Shown here: piece by piece, positions 1 to 7,158 of the stretch | Layout of the letters: the number at the start of each line of letters is the position of its first letter | Numbering within the stretch: the stretch's first letter is position 1 | Assembly: GCA_026709085.1 (NCBI GenBank) | Contig: JAPOTR010000031.1 | Span: 1-64,000 of the forward strand | DNA: 64,000 nucleotides | Direction: 5' to 3' | DNA from: Cyanobacteria bacterium MAG CAR3_bin_5 | GTDB taxonomy: Bacteria > Cyanobacteriota > Cyanobacteriia > PCC-6307 > Cyanobiaceae | The notes under the pieces: generated by a model | The model's input: only the letters and a program-made list of their open reading frames with translations | Database searches by the model: none | What the model was told of the DNA's origin: nothing | Position numbers and translations under genes: made by a program

Positions 1-63
1 ACACCAGCACACCAGCACACCAGCACACCAGCACACCAGCACACCAGCACACCAGCACACCAG
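1..63. repeat. 8-bp tandem repeat array
   Basis: About 7.9 perfect copies of the unit ACACCAGC run from the first base of the window and end abruptly at position 63. The array probably continues beyond the left edge, so its full size is unknown. The unit is not a multiple of three, so a perfect array would not keep one reading frame across unit-number changes. Confidence 0.95.
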
Positions 64-224
64 ATTGTAACGAGCTCCTAAGATCTGTAGGATGTCTTGA
101 AATACTTTGTGATATCCGGCTCAGTCTCTCTTCCAGTTCTCTTTCCACCCCGGCTACCGCCGCCTGCCACCGGGCATGGGCAGCGTTAAAACGCTTTCTG
201 AGGCGACCACTCCCCTCCTGCACA

Positions 225-836
225 TTGGCCTGGGCTGCTGCCCCACTTGCTGCTGCTTGTCTTTCCCTCTCACCAAGCGCTGTAATTGCAGCAGAGTGTA
301 AGCCAATAATCGTATTCTATAACGGGTTCTTTGAGCAAGATAGAGATCAAGGCCTCTGGCGAATTTGCAATAACTATAATGCCCCAGAAGGAGCCACAAA
401 GAAGTGTAGATCTTGGTCTAGAAGTCATGGAGGCTATGAGACAGATTTTATAAAAGAGCACCGGGATTCAACATCTTTAAAAACACCTATAATTCTGATA
501 GGTTATAGTTATGGTGGAGATACCGCTTACGATGTGGCGGAATCTCTCCCATCAAGTTACGCGCCAACTTTAATTACACTTGATCCGGTAGGGAAACAAG
601 GATTTACAAGTTATCTTCCGAAGCCAACTCGGGGAGATTGGATAAATGTTTATACAGATCCTCCATGGCTGCCAAATAGATCTGACTTAATTGCAAGATC
701 AGGTGTTCGTTGGAAATGGCAAGACAATGCAGATCGCAATAGGGAAATGGAAATACATCACGACGATATTGGAAAAATGTTCAGGAGGGTTGCCAAACCG
801 ATTATCGAGGAAAAGCTTGCGTGTCTTAAAGAATAG
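225..836 (+). CDS. exported lipase-like alpha/beta hydrolase
   Basis: This 203-residue protein begins with a hydrophobic Ala/Leu-rich segment that looks like a signal peptide ending near residue 23, so it is probably exported. The mature part has the nucleophile elbow GYSYGG (GxSxG), a later TLDPVG that could supply the acid, and EIHHDD near the C-terminus that could supply the histidine, in the order expected for an alpha/beta-hydrolase lipase or esterase. The start used is TTG; no in-frame ATG precedes it, and the frame stays open a little further upstream (Lys/Arg-rich codons just before the hydrophobic run), so the true start may be further left. Its base composition is clearly more AT-rich than the core genes, which suggests transfer. 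The substrate is unknown. Confidence 0.6.
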   Translation: MAWAAAPLAAACLSLSPSAVIAAECKPIIVFYNGFFEQDRDQGLWRICNNYNAPEGATKKCRSWSRSHGGYETDFIKEHRDSTSLKTPIILIGYSYGGDTAYDVAESLPSSYAPTLITLDPVGKQGFTSYLPKPTRGDWINVYTDPPWLPNRSDLIARSGVRWKWQDNADRNREMEIHHDDIGKMFRRVAKPIIEEKLACLKE

Positions 837-952
837 AGGACGAGCTGGCCTTGTTTGCCTCGCTCGACAACTATGCAAATCACGATGACGAAGATCTCGG
901 CCAGTACGACTACTGGATTTCATGGCCTGGATGGTCGTATTGGCCGAAATAG
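833..952 (+). pseudogene. remnant reading frame, unknown family
   Basis: A 39-codon stretch that overlaps the end of the lipase-like gene reads as an acidic, aromatic-rich peptide ending in WISWPGWSYWPK and a TAG. It has no start codon. The composition looks protein-like, so it may be the tail of a lost gene, but no family is recognised and chance cannot be excluded. Confidence 0.25.
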
Positions 953-990
953 ACCACCATGCTCCTCAACGATTTCCGCAAACCCCCCCC

Positions 991-1172
991 GTCCTCTCCG
1001 GCAATCGGCTGGTGAACCTGCAATCCGGCGCGTTCAACGGCCTCGGCGATCTGTAGAAGAACTGGACCTCGCCGATAACGGCCTGGTCAGCCTCTCGGCC
1101 GCCTCCTTCAACGGCCTCTCCGACCTGGAACTGCTGGGTCTCAACGGCAACAAGCTCTCCAACCTCTCCTGA
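991..1172 (+). pseudogene. leucine-rich-repeat protein remnant
   Basis: Two successive reading frames give leucine-rich-repeat units. The first ends GNRLVNLQSGAFNGLGDL followed by TAG. The second, one frame over, begins VEELDLADNGLVSLSAASFN and ends GLNGNKLSNLS with a stop. Joined across the shift they form about two and a half units of the 23-24 residue type (LxxLxLxxNxL plus an AFNGL cap). There is no start codon, signal or C-terminal cap, so this is a fragment of a formerly longer repeat protein with at least one frameshift. Confidence 0.7.
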
Positions 1173-1496
1173 AACTCTTCCTTTTGTATCCCATGTCTCA
1201 CTCTTCCCTGTCTCCAACTGTCCTGGCTCAGCAAATCAGCAGCCACACCCCACCCTCTTCCAACACCCGTCCACCGTGGGCGCTGGAATCAAAGATGGAC
1301 AGAGACCCCTGTCCTGGAGTACTGCTGCATCACTGGGCAAAGCAGCGCCTTGCAAAAGCTTTCAAGAAGTTTGCATGGTCTGAAACAGGAGGACTTTTTA
1401 GATTGCCTTCCCCCCAGCCAGGCAAATCTTCTCGTTCATGCAACCCCTCCGCTCCACAACCTACTTTCTCGCGTCGAGAGGAGATCTCACGGCTTG

Positions 1497-1640
1497 GTGC
1501 TAGGGAAACACTGAAAAACCCAAAGGCAGGTCTGCATAGGATTCTGACTACTTTGTCGTGGCAAGTGTTTTCAAAAGGCCAGGGATATGGAAAAGGAGTT
1601 TTCCAGTGTTTCCCAAGTTTTCTTCCTCTTGGCTCGTCAA
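1497..1640 (+). repeat. dispersed repeat A, copy 1
   Basis: This segment is a diverged copy of the sequence at 55711-55833. Shared blocks include GGGAAAC-CTG-AAAACC, CATAGG-TTCTGA, TTTTCA-AAGGCCAG and GAGTTTTCCAG-GTTTCCC in the same order and spacing. In both places it lies upstream of an AT-rich accessory gene. It has no obvious open frame of its own and no clear terminal inverted repeats. Confidence 0.65.
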
Positions 1641-2233
1641 AACTCTGGAACACCCTGGCTTGTGTGCTAGCTATTTCTCTTTCTACTCCTATTCCTTCAT
1701 GGGCGCAGACGGTATCCAGGAACATAAAAGTATGCAATTACCTAAACCTAAACAGGACGCTTAGTGTAGCGTTAGGATATTCATATCAGAATGAAAAAAC
1801 ATCTAAAGGTTGGTTTGTTGTATATCACAATAGCTGTAAAGACATTACCTTAACAACTGATAGGAGCACCATAGTTTATGGTTATGTACACGCAGGCATC
1901 TCTGCCCCATATGCTTGTGGCACTAGAATTGTAGGAGGAATTAGAGGACCATTCGGAGTCCTTAAAGGCACGGGCAGGAGAGTCACTAACTATTGTGACG
2001 GGCGTCGCCTGGAGGAGCCTTCTCAGGGGAGTCATTGTCCGCCTGGACCACATGCCTGCCTGGGTTATAATTTTAACAACTCACATAGATTTTGCATAAG
2101 GACGCCATCGGCCTTTAATATTGTTCATCGGGACGGGAGATGCACCACCTCCACTAACACTAGATTTAATGACTTTAAACAGATAGTACAACCCTATTCA
2201 TCTGGTGTAACATGGACAGTGCGTCAATTATAG
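1553..2233 (+). CDS. exported DUF1036-type protein
   Basis: The protein has a hydrophobic leader ending PIPSWA before Gln, consistent with a signal peptide. It is followed by a Cys-rich domain that opens VCNYLNLNRTLSVALGYS and continues with KGWFVVYHNSCKD, the pattern of the DUF1036 family of small secreted proteins (a CN motif, then a Gly-Trp stretch and a second Cys). The C-terminal half, starting at IVGGIRGPFGVLKGTG, is duplicated just downstream. The start is uncertain: no ATG lies in frame close to the leader, and the TTG chosen here falls inside dispersed repeat A; a GTG at 1565 is an alternative. The gene is AT-rich against its surroundings. The molecular role of DUF1036 proteins is not established. 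Confidence 0.55.
   Translation: MSWQVFSKGQGYGKGVFQCFPSFLPLGSSKLWNTLACVLAISLSTPIPSWAQTVSRNIKVCNYLNLNRTLSVALGYSYQNEKTSKGWFVVYHNSCKDITLTTDRSTIVYGYVHAGISAPYACGTRIVGGIRGPFGVLKGTGRRVTNYCDGRRLEEPSQGSHCPPGPHACLGYNFNNSHRFCIRTPSAFNIVHRDGRCTTSTNTRFNDFKQIVQPYSSGVTWTVRQL
1928..1996 (+). repeat. direct repeat, copy 1 (inside DUF1036 gene)
   Basis: This 69-bp segment matches 2227-2295 at 66 of 69 positions by hand comparison. The near-identity at DNA level, including synonymous positions, points to a recent tandem duplication of the 3-prime half of the DUF1036 gene. The sequences after the repeat have diverged far more than the repeat itself. Confidence 0.9.
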
Positions 2234-2508
2234 GAGGAATTAGAGGACCATTCGGAGTCCTTAAAGGTACGGGCAGGAGAGTCACTAAATATTGTACGAG
2301 AACCATGGAGCTTCCTCGCCAGTGGCGGGGGTGTCCTGCTGGACATTTTTGCCTGCCTGCTACTTTTGGCGGCCCAGATCAATTTTGCCTGAATATGCCA
2401 GGACGCTTTTATTTTGAACATTCTAAAACCAGATGCACCGCCGACACTAGGTTTCGAGAGATAGTAGAACCCTATTCGACTGGTGCAATATGGAGACTGT
2501 ATCGTTGA
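2212..2508 (+). pseudogene. duplicated C-terminal half of the DUF1036 protein
   Basis: This 98-codon frame begins at an ATG inside the last codons of the upstream gene and repeats its C-terminal half: IIGGIRGPFGVLKGTGRRV, then Cys-rich spacing, CTADTRF, and the ending EIVEPYSTGAIW, aligned with QIVQPYSSGVTW upstream. It lacks the signal peptide and the N-terminal CN motif, so it is a truncated tandem copy. It could still be translated by coupling to the upstream stop, but without a leader it would stay in the cytoplasm. It is most simply a pseudogene or a reserve module for recombination with the full-length copy. Confidence 0.6.
2227..2295 (+). repeat. direct repeat, copy 2
   Basis: This is the second copy of the 69-bp near-identical segment, 299 bp downstream of the first. 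It marks the 5-prime junction of the duplicated gene half. Confidence 0.9.
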
Positions 2509-2551
2509 GACATCTATCCATTTCTCCCTCCCCTATCCTTCCAACCCACCA

Positions 2552-4258
2552 ATGCTGAATCTCCCCAAAAGAATCAGGCCAGCACGAGTGGCCCTCCCCC
2601 TGGCTACAGTCCTTGCTTTCATCCTCCCCCTGACCACCGCCTGCAGCAGTAGGGGGCAGCAAGCCTCTTCCCCGCCAGCCCAAGCAACAGAAACATCCCA
2701 GCAAGAGCCGGTGGAGCAGGGAACCGGCGATGGCGATATGACCAGCCCGTTGCCGGCTGGTGAAGGCTCATCTGCGGCTGTCCATCAAGACAACCCAACT
2801 TCAAGAGATAACGACTCTGTTGTGCATTCCGACTTGTACAATGCAGTGGCTAACGGTCACACGGAAGTTGTGGACACTCTCATTGCAGCAATGAGAAAGG
2901 GGGGAAACTTTGATGGCTATTATGGATGGGATATGAATACAGTCGGTGTGGAAGACGCGAAGGCCAATACCCTGCTGCATGTAGCCGCCGCCAACGGTCA
3001 TGGCGAAGTCGCCAACCTCCTTCTTCAAGCCGGGGCCGCCGTGAACGCTCAAAATAACGACAACAACACCCCGACTGACCTTGCCCGCCAGCACGGCCAT
3101 GAAAGCCTGGCGCAGCGGCTGGAGCGCATCCCTGCATTGCTGGAAGCGGCAGCGGCAGGCAACGTGGCGCAAGTGGAGACCTTACTGGCGGCCAGCGTCT
3201 ACGTCAATGCCCATCAGTTTCCTGGGCGTCCTGTCGGCCCGACGCCACTGCATCACGCAGCCGAGAAAGGATATGCTCATATGGCCCGGCTCCTCGTTGA
3301 GGCCGGGGCCAACGTCAATGCCCGCGTCCCGGAGGATTTTTACAACACCCCCTTGCACCTGGCCGCCCACGGTGGTCATGCAGCAGTGGTCAAACTCCTC
3401 ATCGAAGCCGGGGCCGGTCTCGATAAACAGGCTGAGGACGCCAGCACCCCGCTGCTACTGGCTACCGGCAACGAGCGCAGGGAGCCGGAAGCGATCCGGC
3501 TGTTGCTCCGGGCCGGCGCTGATCCCAATATCCCCAATCGCTACGGTAGAACGCCGCTGTTCTGGGTGGTGATGAACGGGGAGACGGAGCTTGTCCGTCT
3601 CCTGCTTCAGGCCGGGGCGGACGGGAACGCCGCTGATCGTTACGGCGCCACGCCATTAACATTTGCCGCAGAAAGCGGTTCAGTCGAAATTGCTGAAGCA
3701 CTCCTCAGCGCCGGGGCCGACGTCAATCCTGTCCCCAGCACCTTGCCCACACTATATGACGGCAATACACCGCTCCTGGCGGCCATGAACGGAAGGAATC
3801 CCATGGCAATGGTGGCGCTGCTGATTCAGCGCGGAGTCGATGTCAACCTCAAGGATGAGCACGGCACTGCGCCGTTGCACCTGGCCATCCACTCCGGCCA
3901 TGGGGATCTCGCCAGGCTGCTCATCGAGGCCGGGGCCGATGTGCAGACCGCCAACAACGCGGGCAACACCCCCGTGCAGGTGGCGGCCTTCGCCGGCCTG
4001 CCGGAGGTGATCAAGCTGCTTGTTGAGGCTGGCGCGCCGGTCAACGTTCCCGATCAGGTGGGGGACACCCCGTTACATGACGCAGCCTTGCAAGGCCAAG
4101 TCGAAGCGGCCCGGGTGCTCCTTGAAGCTGGCGCGGACGTACACGCCAAAAACAACGCAGGCAAAACACCCCTGGACCTTGCCCGGCAGCACGGCCATGA
4201 AAACATGGCCGCAGTGCTCCGGGCAGCCGGTGGCCACCAGGGCGGCGACATTCCCTGA
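2552..4258 (+). CDS. ankyrin-repeat lipoprotein
   Basis: The 568-residue product starts with a basic n-region and a hydrophobic core (LPLATVLAFILPLTTACSS) that fits a lipoprotein signal, with the Cys as the probable lipidation site; the box LTTAC is not the textbook form. A low-complexity Gln/Ser/Glu linker follows, then roughly a dozen ankyrin repeats to the C-terminus with the usual TPLHLAA, GH-EVVKLLIEAGAD and N-GNTP elements. Two repeats share the ending DLARQHGHE, evidence of internal duplication. The ATG at 2552 is preferred over an upstream in-frame start because it places the signal at the N-terminus. Ankyrin proteins bind other proteins; exported ones in symbionts are suspected of acting on host cells, but no target is visible here. 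Confidence 0.8.
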   Translation: MLNLPKRIRPARVALPLATVLAFILPLTTACSSRGQQASSPPAQATETSQQEPVEQGTGDGDMTSPLPAGEGSSAAVHQDNPTSRDNDSVVHSDLYNAVANGHTEVVDTLIAAMRKGGNFDGYYGWDMNTVGVEDAKANTLLHVAAANGHGEVANLLLQAGAAVNAQNNDNNTPTDLARQHGHESLAQRLERIPALLEAAAAGNVAQVETLLAASVYVNAHQFPGRPVGPTPLHHAAEKGYAHMARLLVEAGANVNARVPEDFYNTPLHLAAHGGHAAVVKLLIEAGAGLDKQAEDASTPLLLATGNERREPEAIRLLLRAGADPNIPNRYGRTPLFWVVMNGETELVRLLLQAGADGNAADRYGATPLTFAAESGSVEIAEALLSAGADVNPVPSTLPTLYDGNTPLLAAMNGRNPMAMVALLIQRGVDVNLKDEHGTAPLHLAIHSGHGDLARLLIEAGADVQTANNAGNTPVQVAAFAGLPEVIKLLVEAGAPVNVPDQVGDTPLHDAALQGQVEAARVLLEAGADVHAKNNAGKTPLDLARQHGHENMAAVLRAAGGHQGGDIP

Positions 4259-4296
4259 ACAGGGAGGCTGTCCTGAAAGCCCCAACCGGTAGCCCC

Positions 4297-4389
4297 ATGG
4301 ATGAACACAAGCCCCTGCGCAGCCCAGGGAAACGCCCCCCTGTGAGCATCGTGATGGGCAGTGATTCGGATGTGCCCACCATTGCTGGC
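4297..4389 (+). pseudogene. purE 5-prime fragment
   Basis: The frame reads KRPPVSIVMGSDSDVPTIAG, which is the N-terminal strand and MGSDSD loop of N5-carboxyaminoimidazole ribonucleotide mutase (PurE). After this the PurE pattern stops: none of the conserved sequence that should follow is present, and the frame runs on into a different small gene. Only about 30 codons remain, so this is a scrap of a duplicated or rearranged purE. A functional purE is presumably elsewhere, since purine synthesis is essential. Confidence 0.65.
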
Positions 4390-4482
4390 GGGAAGACCAT
4401 CAAGCGCCCCATCAGTTCTGATCAGGGGCGCCACCGATGCCTGTCAGGCCTGGTACACTTTTCCCGTTCCCCATCCAGCCCG

Positions 4483-4728
4483 ATGCCTGTCATACCCCCT
4501 GGACTGAGTGAATGGCTGGCGCTGCTTACCCAACCAGCCGTGATCCTGGTGGGGGTGGGGCTGATCGTGAATCAGCAGAACAGGCTGATCGATGCCCTGC
4601 GGGATTCAATGAACAAGCGGATTGACGACATGAACAAGCGGATTGACAACCTGCAGGGGGACGTGAAGGAGATACAGAAAGACGTAAAAGAACTCCTCCT
4701 GCGCCAGGCCGCCACTACCCCCCGCTAG
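4483..4728 (+). CDS. small membrane-anchored coiled-coil protein
   Basis: The 81-residue protein has one hydrophobic segment (residues about 9-29, LALLTQPAVILVGVGLIV) followed by a heptad-like helix with MNKRIDDMNKRIDNLQGDV and a Lys/Glu-rich tail. This suggests a single-pass membrane protein with a cytoplasmic coiled coil that self-associates. The ATG at 4483 is chosen because the codons before it belong to the purE scrap and filler. A decayed relative is visible at 50177-50381. The function is unknown. Confidence 0.55.
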   Translation: MPVIPPGLSEWLALLTQPAVILVGVGLIVNQQNRLIDALRDSMNKRIDDMNKRIDNLQGDVKEIQKDVKELLLRQAATTPR

Positions 4729-5024
4729 CCCGCCACAGATCACCACGTCCCAGGCTCGGGACTCGGTAACGGCTCATACCGCGAGACCGGGGGAAGAAGG
4801 GCTTGATCCTCGCAGCCATGGGGTTGGGAGCGCTGTGGGGTTCCAGTTGGCCAGGCTGCAAGAGCGGTAGGGCGGCGGCACTGGAGAGCGTCCGCCCATG
4901 GGCCGGGGACGGGGGCCGCCAACCGGGCAACAGCCGGAATACGGAGCCAGGGCCAACCATGACAGCGGCGCCAACGGCAACCGTGGGTACTGCCCTGTTT
5001 CACCAGTTTAATCCAGAACCCGGG

Positions 5025-7070
5025 CTATACCATGCCTTGCAGGGCGTCCGTGGCCATGGCGGCCATGGCCTGGCTGGTGGCCTTGGGCAGGCGCACGTAG
5101 CGGCCCATGGCGGCCTGGGCCAGATCCTCGCCAAAGCCGCTGCGGATGAATTTGCGCTCCGTGTCGATCACCAGTAACTTGATGCCCAGCCGCACGTACT
5201 GGGCCGCCACCTCCAGCAGTTCCTGGCGCACGTCCTTGCCGGGGTCCTCCTCCTGACCCAGGGAGCGGCTGAGGGGAACGTTGCCCCGTCCGTCCGTAAT
5301 GGCCACCACCACCACCTGGGCAATATCCCCCGCGGCGATGGCGTTGACCCCCACCCGGGCCGCCTGGGTGAGGCCGTGGGCCAGGGGTGAGCCGCCTCCA
5401 CAGGGGAGTGTTTCCAAACGCCGCCGCGCCGCGGTGATGGAGCGGGTGGGGGGGAGCAACACCTCCGCCTGTTCCCCCCGGAAGGGAATCAGGGCCACCT
5501 GGTCGCGGTTTTTGTAGGCTTCCCCCAGCAGACGCAGCACGGCCCCCTTGGCCGCCTGCATCCGGTTCAGGGCCATGGAGCCGCTGCTGTCCACCAGAAA
5601 CACCACCAGCGCCCCGGCGCGCCGCTCCAACTGCTTGGCCCGCAGGTCGTTCTCCTCAATGACGACAGGGCGGCCGGCAGCCCGTTGGCGGCGTTGCTTC
5701 TGGTAAGGGGCTGCAGCCCGCAGGGTGGCATCCACCGCAATCCGCTTCACCGGCCCCCGCGGCAGCATGGGGCGCACGTAACGGCCCCGACTGTCACTGT
5801 TCACTACGGCCCGGCGACCACTGCGCCCGGCCCGGGACTGTGCCGCCTGGAATACCAGCAGATCCGGATCCACCGCCGCCGCTTCCGGCTCCAGGAGAAA
5901 CTCCTCCGGGACGGTGGCGGGGCCTTGCTGTTCAGGGTCGTTGTCCGGCTCATCCGGCGAGTCTGGCTCCATGTCCGGTTCGGTGTCCGGCTCTTCCTGG
6001 CCTGTGTCCGGCTCCGGGGTGGGGGGCGGCTGATCCTGGGGCTGCTGGCGCTCGTCAAACCGGGCCCGGGGCGCAATGACCAGTTCCACCGCGGTGCGCA
6101 GATCCTCCGCCACCACCTCGTCCCGCCCCGCCAGGGCCGCTGCCGCCCTGGCCACCCCCATGGCAAACAACTCCGCCCGATGTCCTTCCACCCCGCCCCG
6201 GGTGGCTTCTTCCACCAGATAGGCCACCTGGGCCGTGCTGATGCGCACGTCCGGGAGCCACTGGCGCGCCAGCAGGAGTTGGGTGGCCATGGCGTCGGTC
6301 TGCTGTTGCCACTGTTCACGAAACCCCCGGGAATCATGGGCTGCGTCCAGCACCGTGGCAACCGCCGCCGCCCGGTCGTCCCGGCTCAGCAGTTGATCGG
6401 CGCTGATGGCCATGGCAAAGCGGTCCAGCAGGTGATCCCGCACGGGTCCCTCCTCCGGGTTGTAGGTGGCCAGCAGCAGGCAGCGGCAGGGATGACTGGT
6501 GCTGACGCCTTCCCGTTCAACCCGATTGCAACCACTGCCCACCGCCTCCAGCAGCAAGTTGATGATGGCGTCGTCCAGCAGGTTCAGCTCGTCCAGATAG
6601 AGCACCCCCCGATGGGCATCCGCCAGCAGTCCCGGCTGGAACACCGCCTTGCCGCTGCCGAGGGAGGCGCCCACGTCCACGGCCCCCAACAGCCGATCCT
6701 CGGACACGCCAACAGGCACCTGCACAAAGGGGGCCGGCGCCACTCGGGTGGGCAACTGTTCGGGCGCCACGCCGGCCCAGCGCTCCCGGGTTGCGGGGTC
6801 CCAGTCCTGGGGATCATGGGGATCGCTGTTGAGGCTGCCGGTCAGGATTTCAATGGGGGGCAGCAGGGCATGGAGCCCCCGCGCCAGCACCGACTTGCCC
6901 GTGCCACGGCGACCGGCAATCACCACCCCCCCCAGGCGGGGATCCACCGCCGCCAGGAGGAGGGCCAGCTTGGCCGTGTCATGGCCGGTGACGGCGGCCA
7001 GGGGAAAGGCCTGCCGCGCCACGGCGCCCACACCAACAAAGGGAGCAGGGCTGGCGTCGCTGGCAACCAT
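5025..7070 (-). CDS. chlD: magnesium-chelatase subunit ChlD
   Basis: ChlD is a subunit of the ATP-dependent Mg-chelatase that inserts Mg2+ into protoporphyrin IX, the first committed step to chlorophyll. The 681-residue product has an AAA+ domain with a Walker A GRRGTGKS near residue 53 and [11 protein letters not shown] further on. An acidic Pro-rich linker lies at about 340-380, with many PEPD and EPD units. A C-terminal von Willebrand A domain carries the MIDAS VDSSGSM near residue 493. The start at 7070 is preferred because codons further upstream read through a dispersed hairpin repeat. Shortened pieces of the same gene occur at 18265-18371. The gene lies downstream of hsdR on the same strand but is functionally unrelated to it. 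Confidence 0.95.
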   Translation of the reverse strand: MVASDASPAPFVGVGAVARQAFPLAAVTGHDTAKLALLLAAVDPRLGGVVIAGRRGTGKSVLARGLHALLPPIEILTGSLNSDPHDPQDWDPATRERWAGVAPEQLPTRVAPAPFVQVPVGVSEDRLLGAVDVGASLGSGKAVFQPGLLADAHRGVLYLDELNLLDDAIINLLLEAVGSGCNRVEREGVSTSHPCRCLLLATYNPEEGPVRDHLLDRFAMAISADQLLSRDDRAAAVATVLDAAHDSRGFREQWQQQTDAMATQLLLARQWLPDVRISTAQVAYLVEEATRGGVEGHRAELFAMGVARAAAALAGRDEVVAEDLRTAVELVIAPRARFDERQQPQDQPPPTPEPDTGQEEPDTEPDMEPDSPDEPDNDPEQQGPATVPEEFLLEPEAAAVDPDLLVFQAAQSRAGRSGRRAVVNSDSRGRYVRPMLPRGPVKRIAVDATLRAAAPYQKQRRQRAAGRPVVIEENDLRAKQLERRAGALVVFLVDSSGSMALNRMQAAKGAVLRLLGEAYKNRDQVALIPFRGEQAEVLLPPTRSITAARRRLETLPCGGGSPLAHGLTQAARVGVNAIAAGDIAQVVVVAITDGRGNVPLSRSLGQEEDPGKDVRQELLEVAAQYVRLGIKLLVIDTERKFIRSGFGEDLAQAAMGRYVRLPKATSQAMAAMATDALQGMV

Positions 7071-7158
7071 GGGAGGGGATCTGATGGTTGGGCATTGTAG
7101 AGCTTGACTTCCTGTCTGCCCTGGAGCGAAGGACGTGGTGGTGGCGTTCGCTGTTGAA

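Noticed and set aside
1-63. CRISPR array
   Set aside because: The 8-bp unit has no spacers and no cas genes are present; it is a simple tandem repeat.
1184-1552. Long N-terminal extension of the DUF1036 protein
   Set aside because: It precedes the signal peptide, has no domain and partly lies in a dispersed repeat.
4803-5177. 124-codon frame between the small membrane gene and chlD
   Set aside because: It overlaps the end of chlD antisense and has low-complexity composition.
5685-7100. Long open frame antisense to chlD, and similar ones antisense to hsdR, serS, tig and sbcC-like
   Set aside because: These mirror real genes in high-GC DNA. Their translations have no domains and the opposite strands carry clear families.
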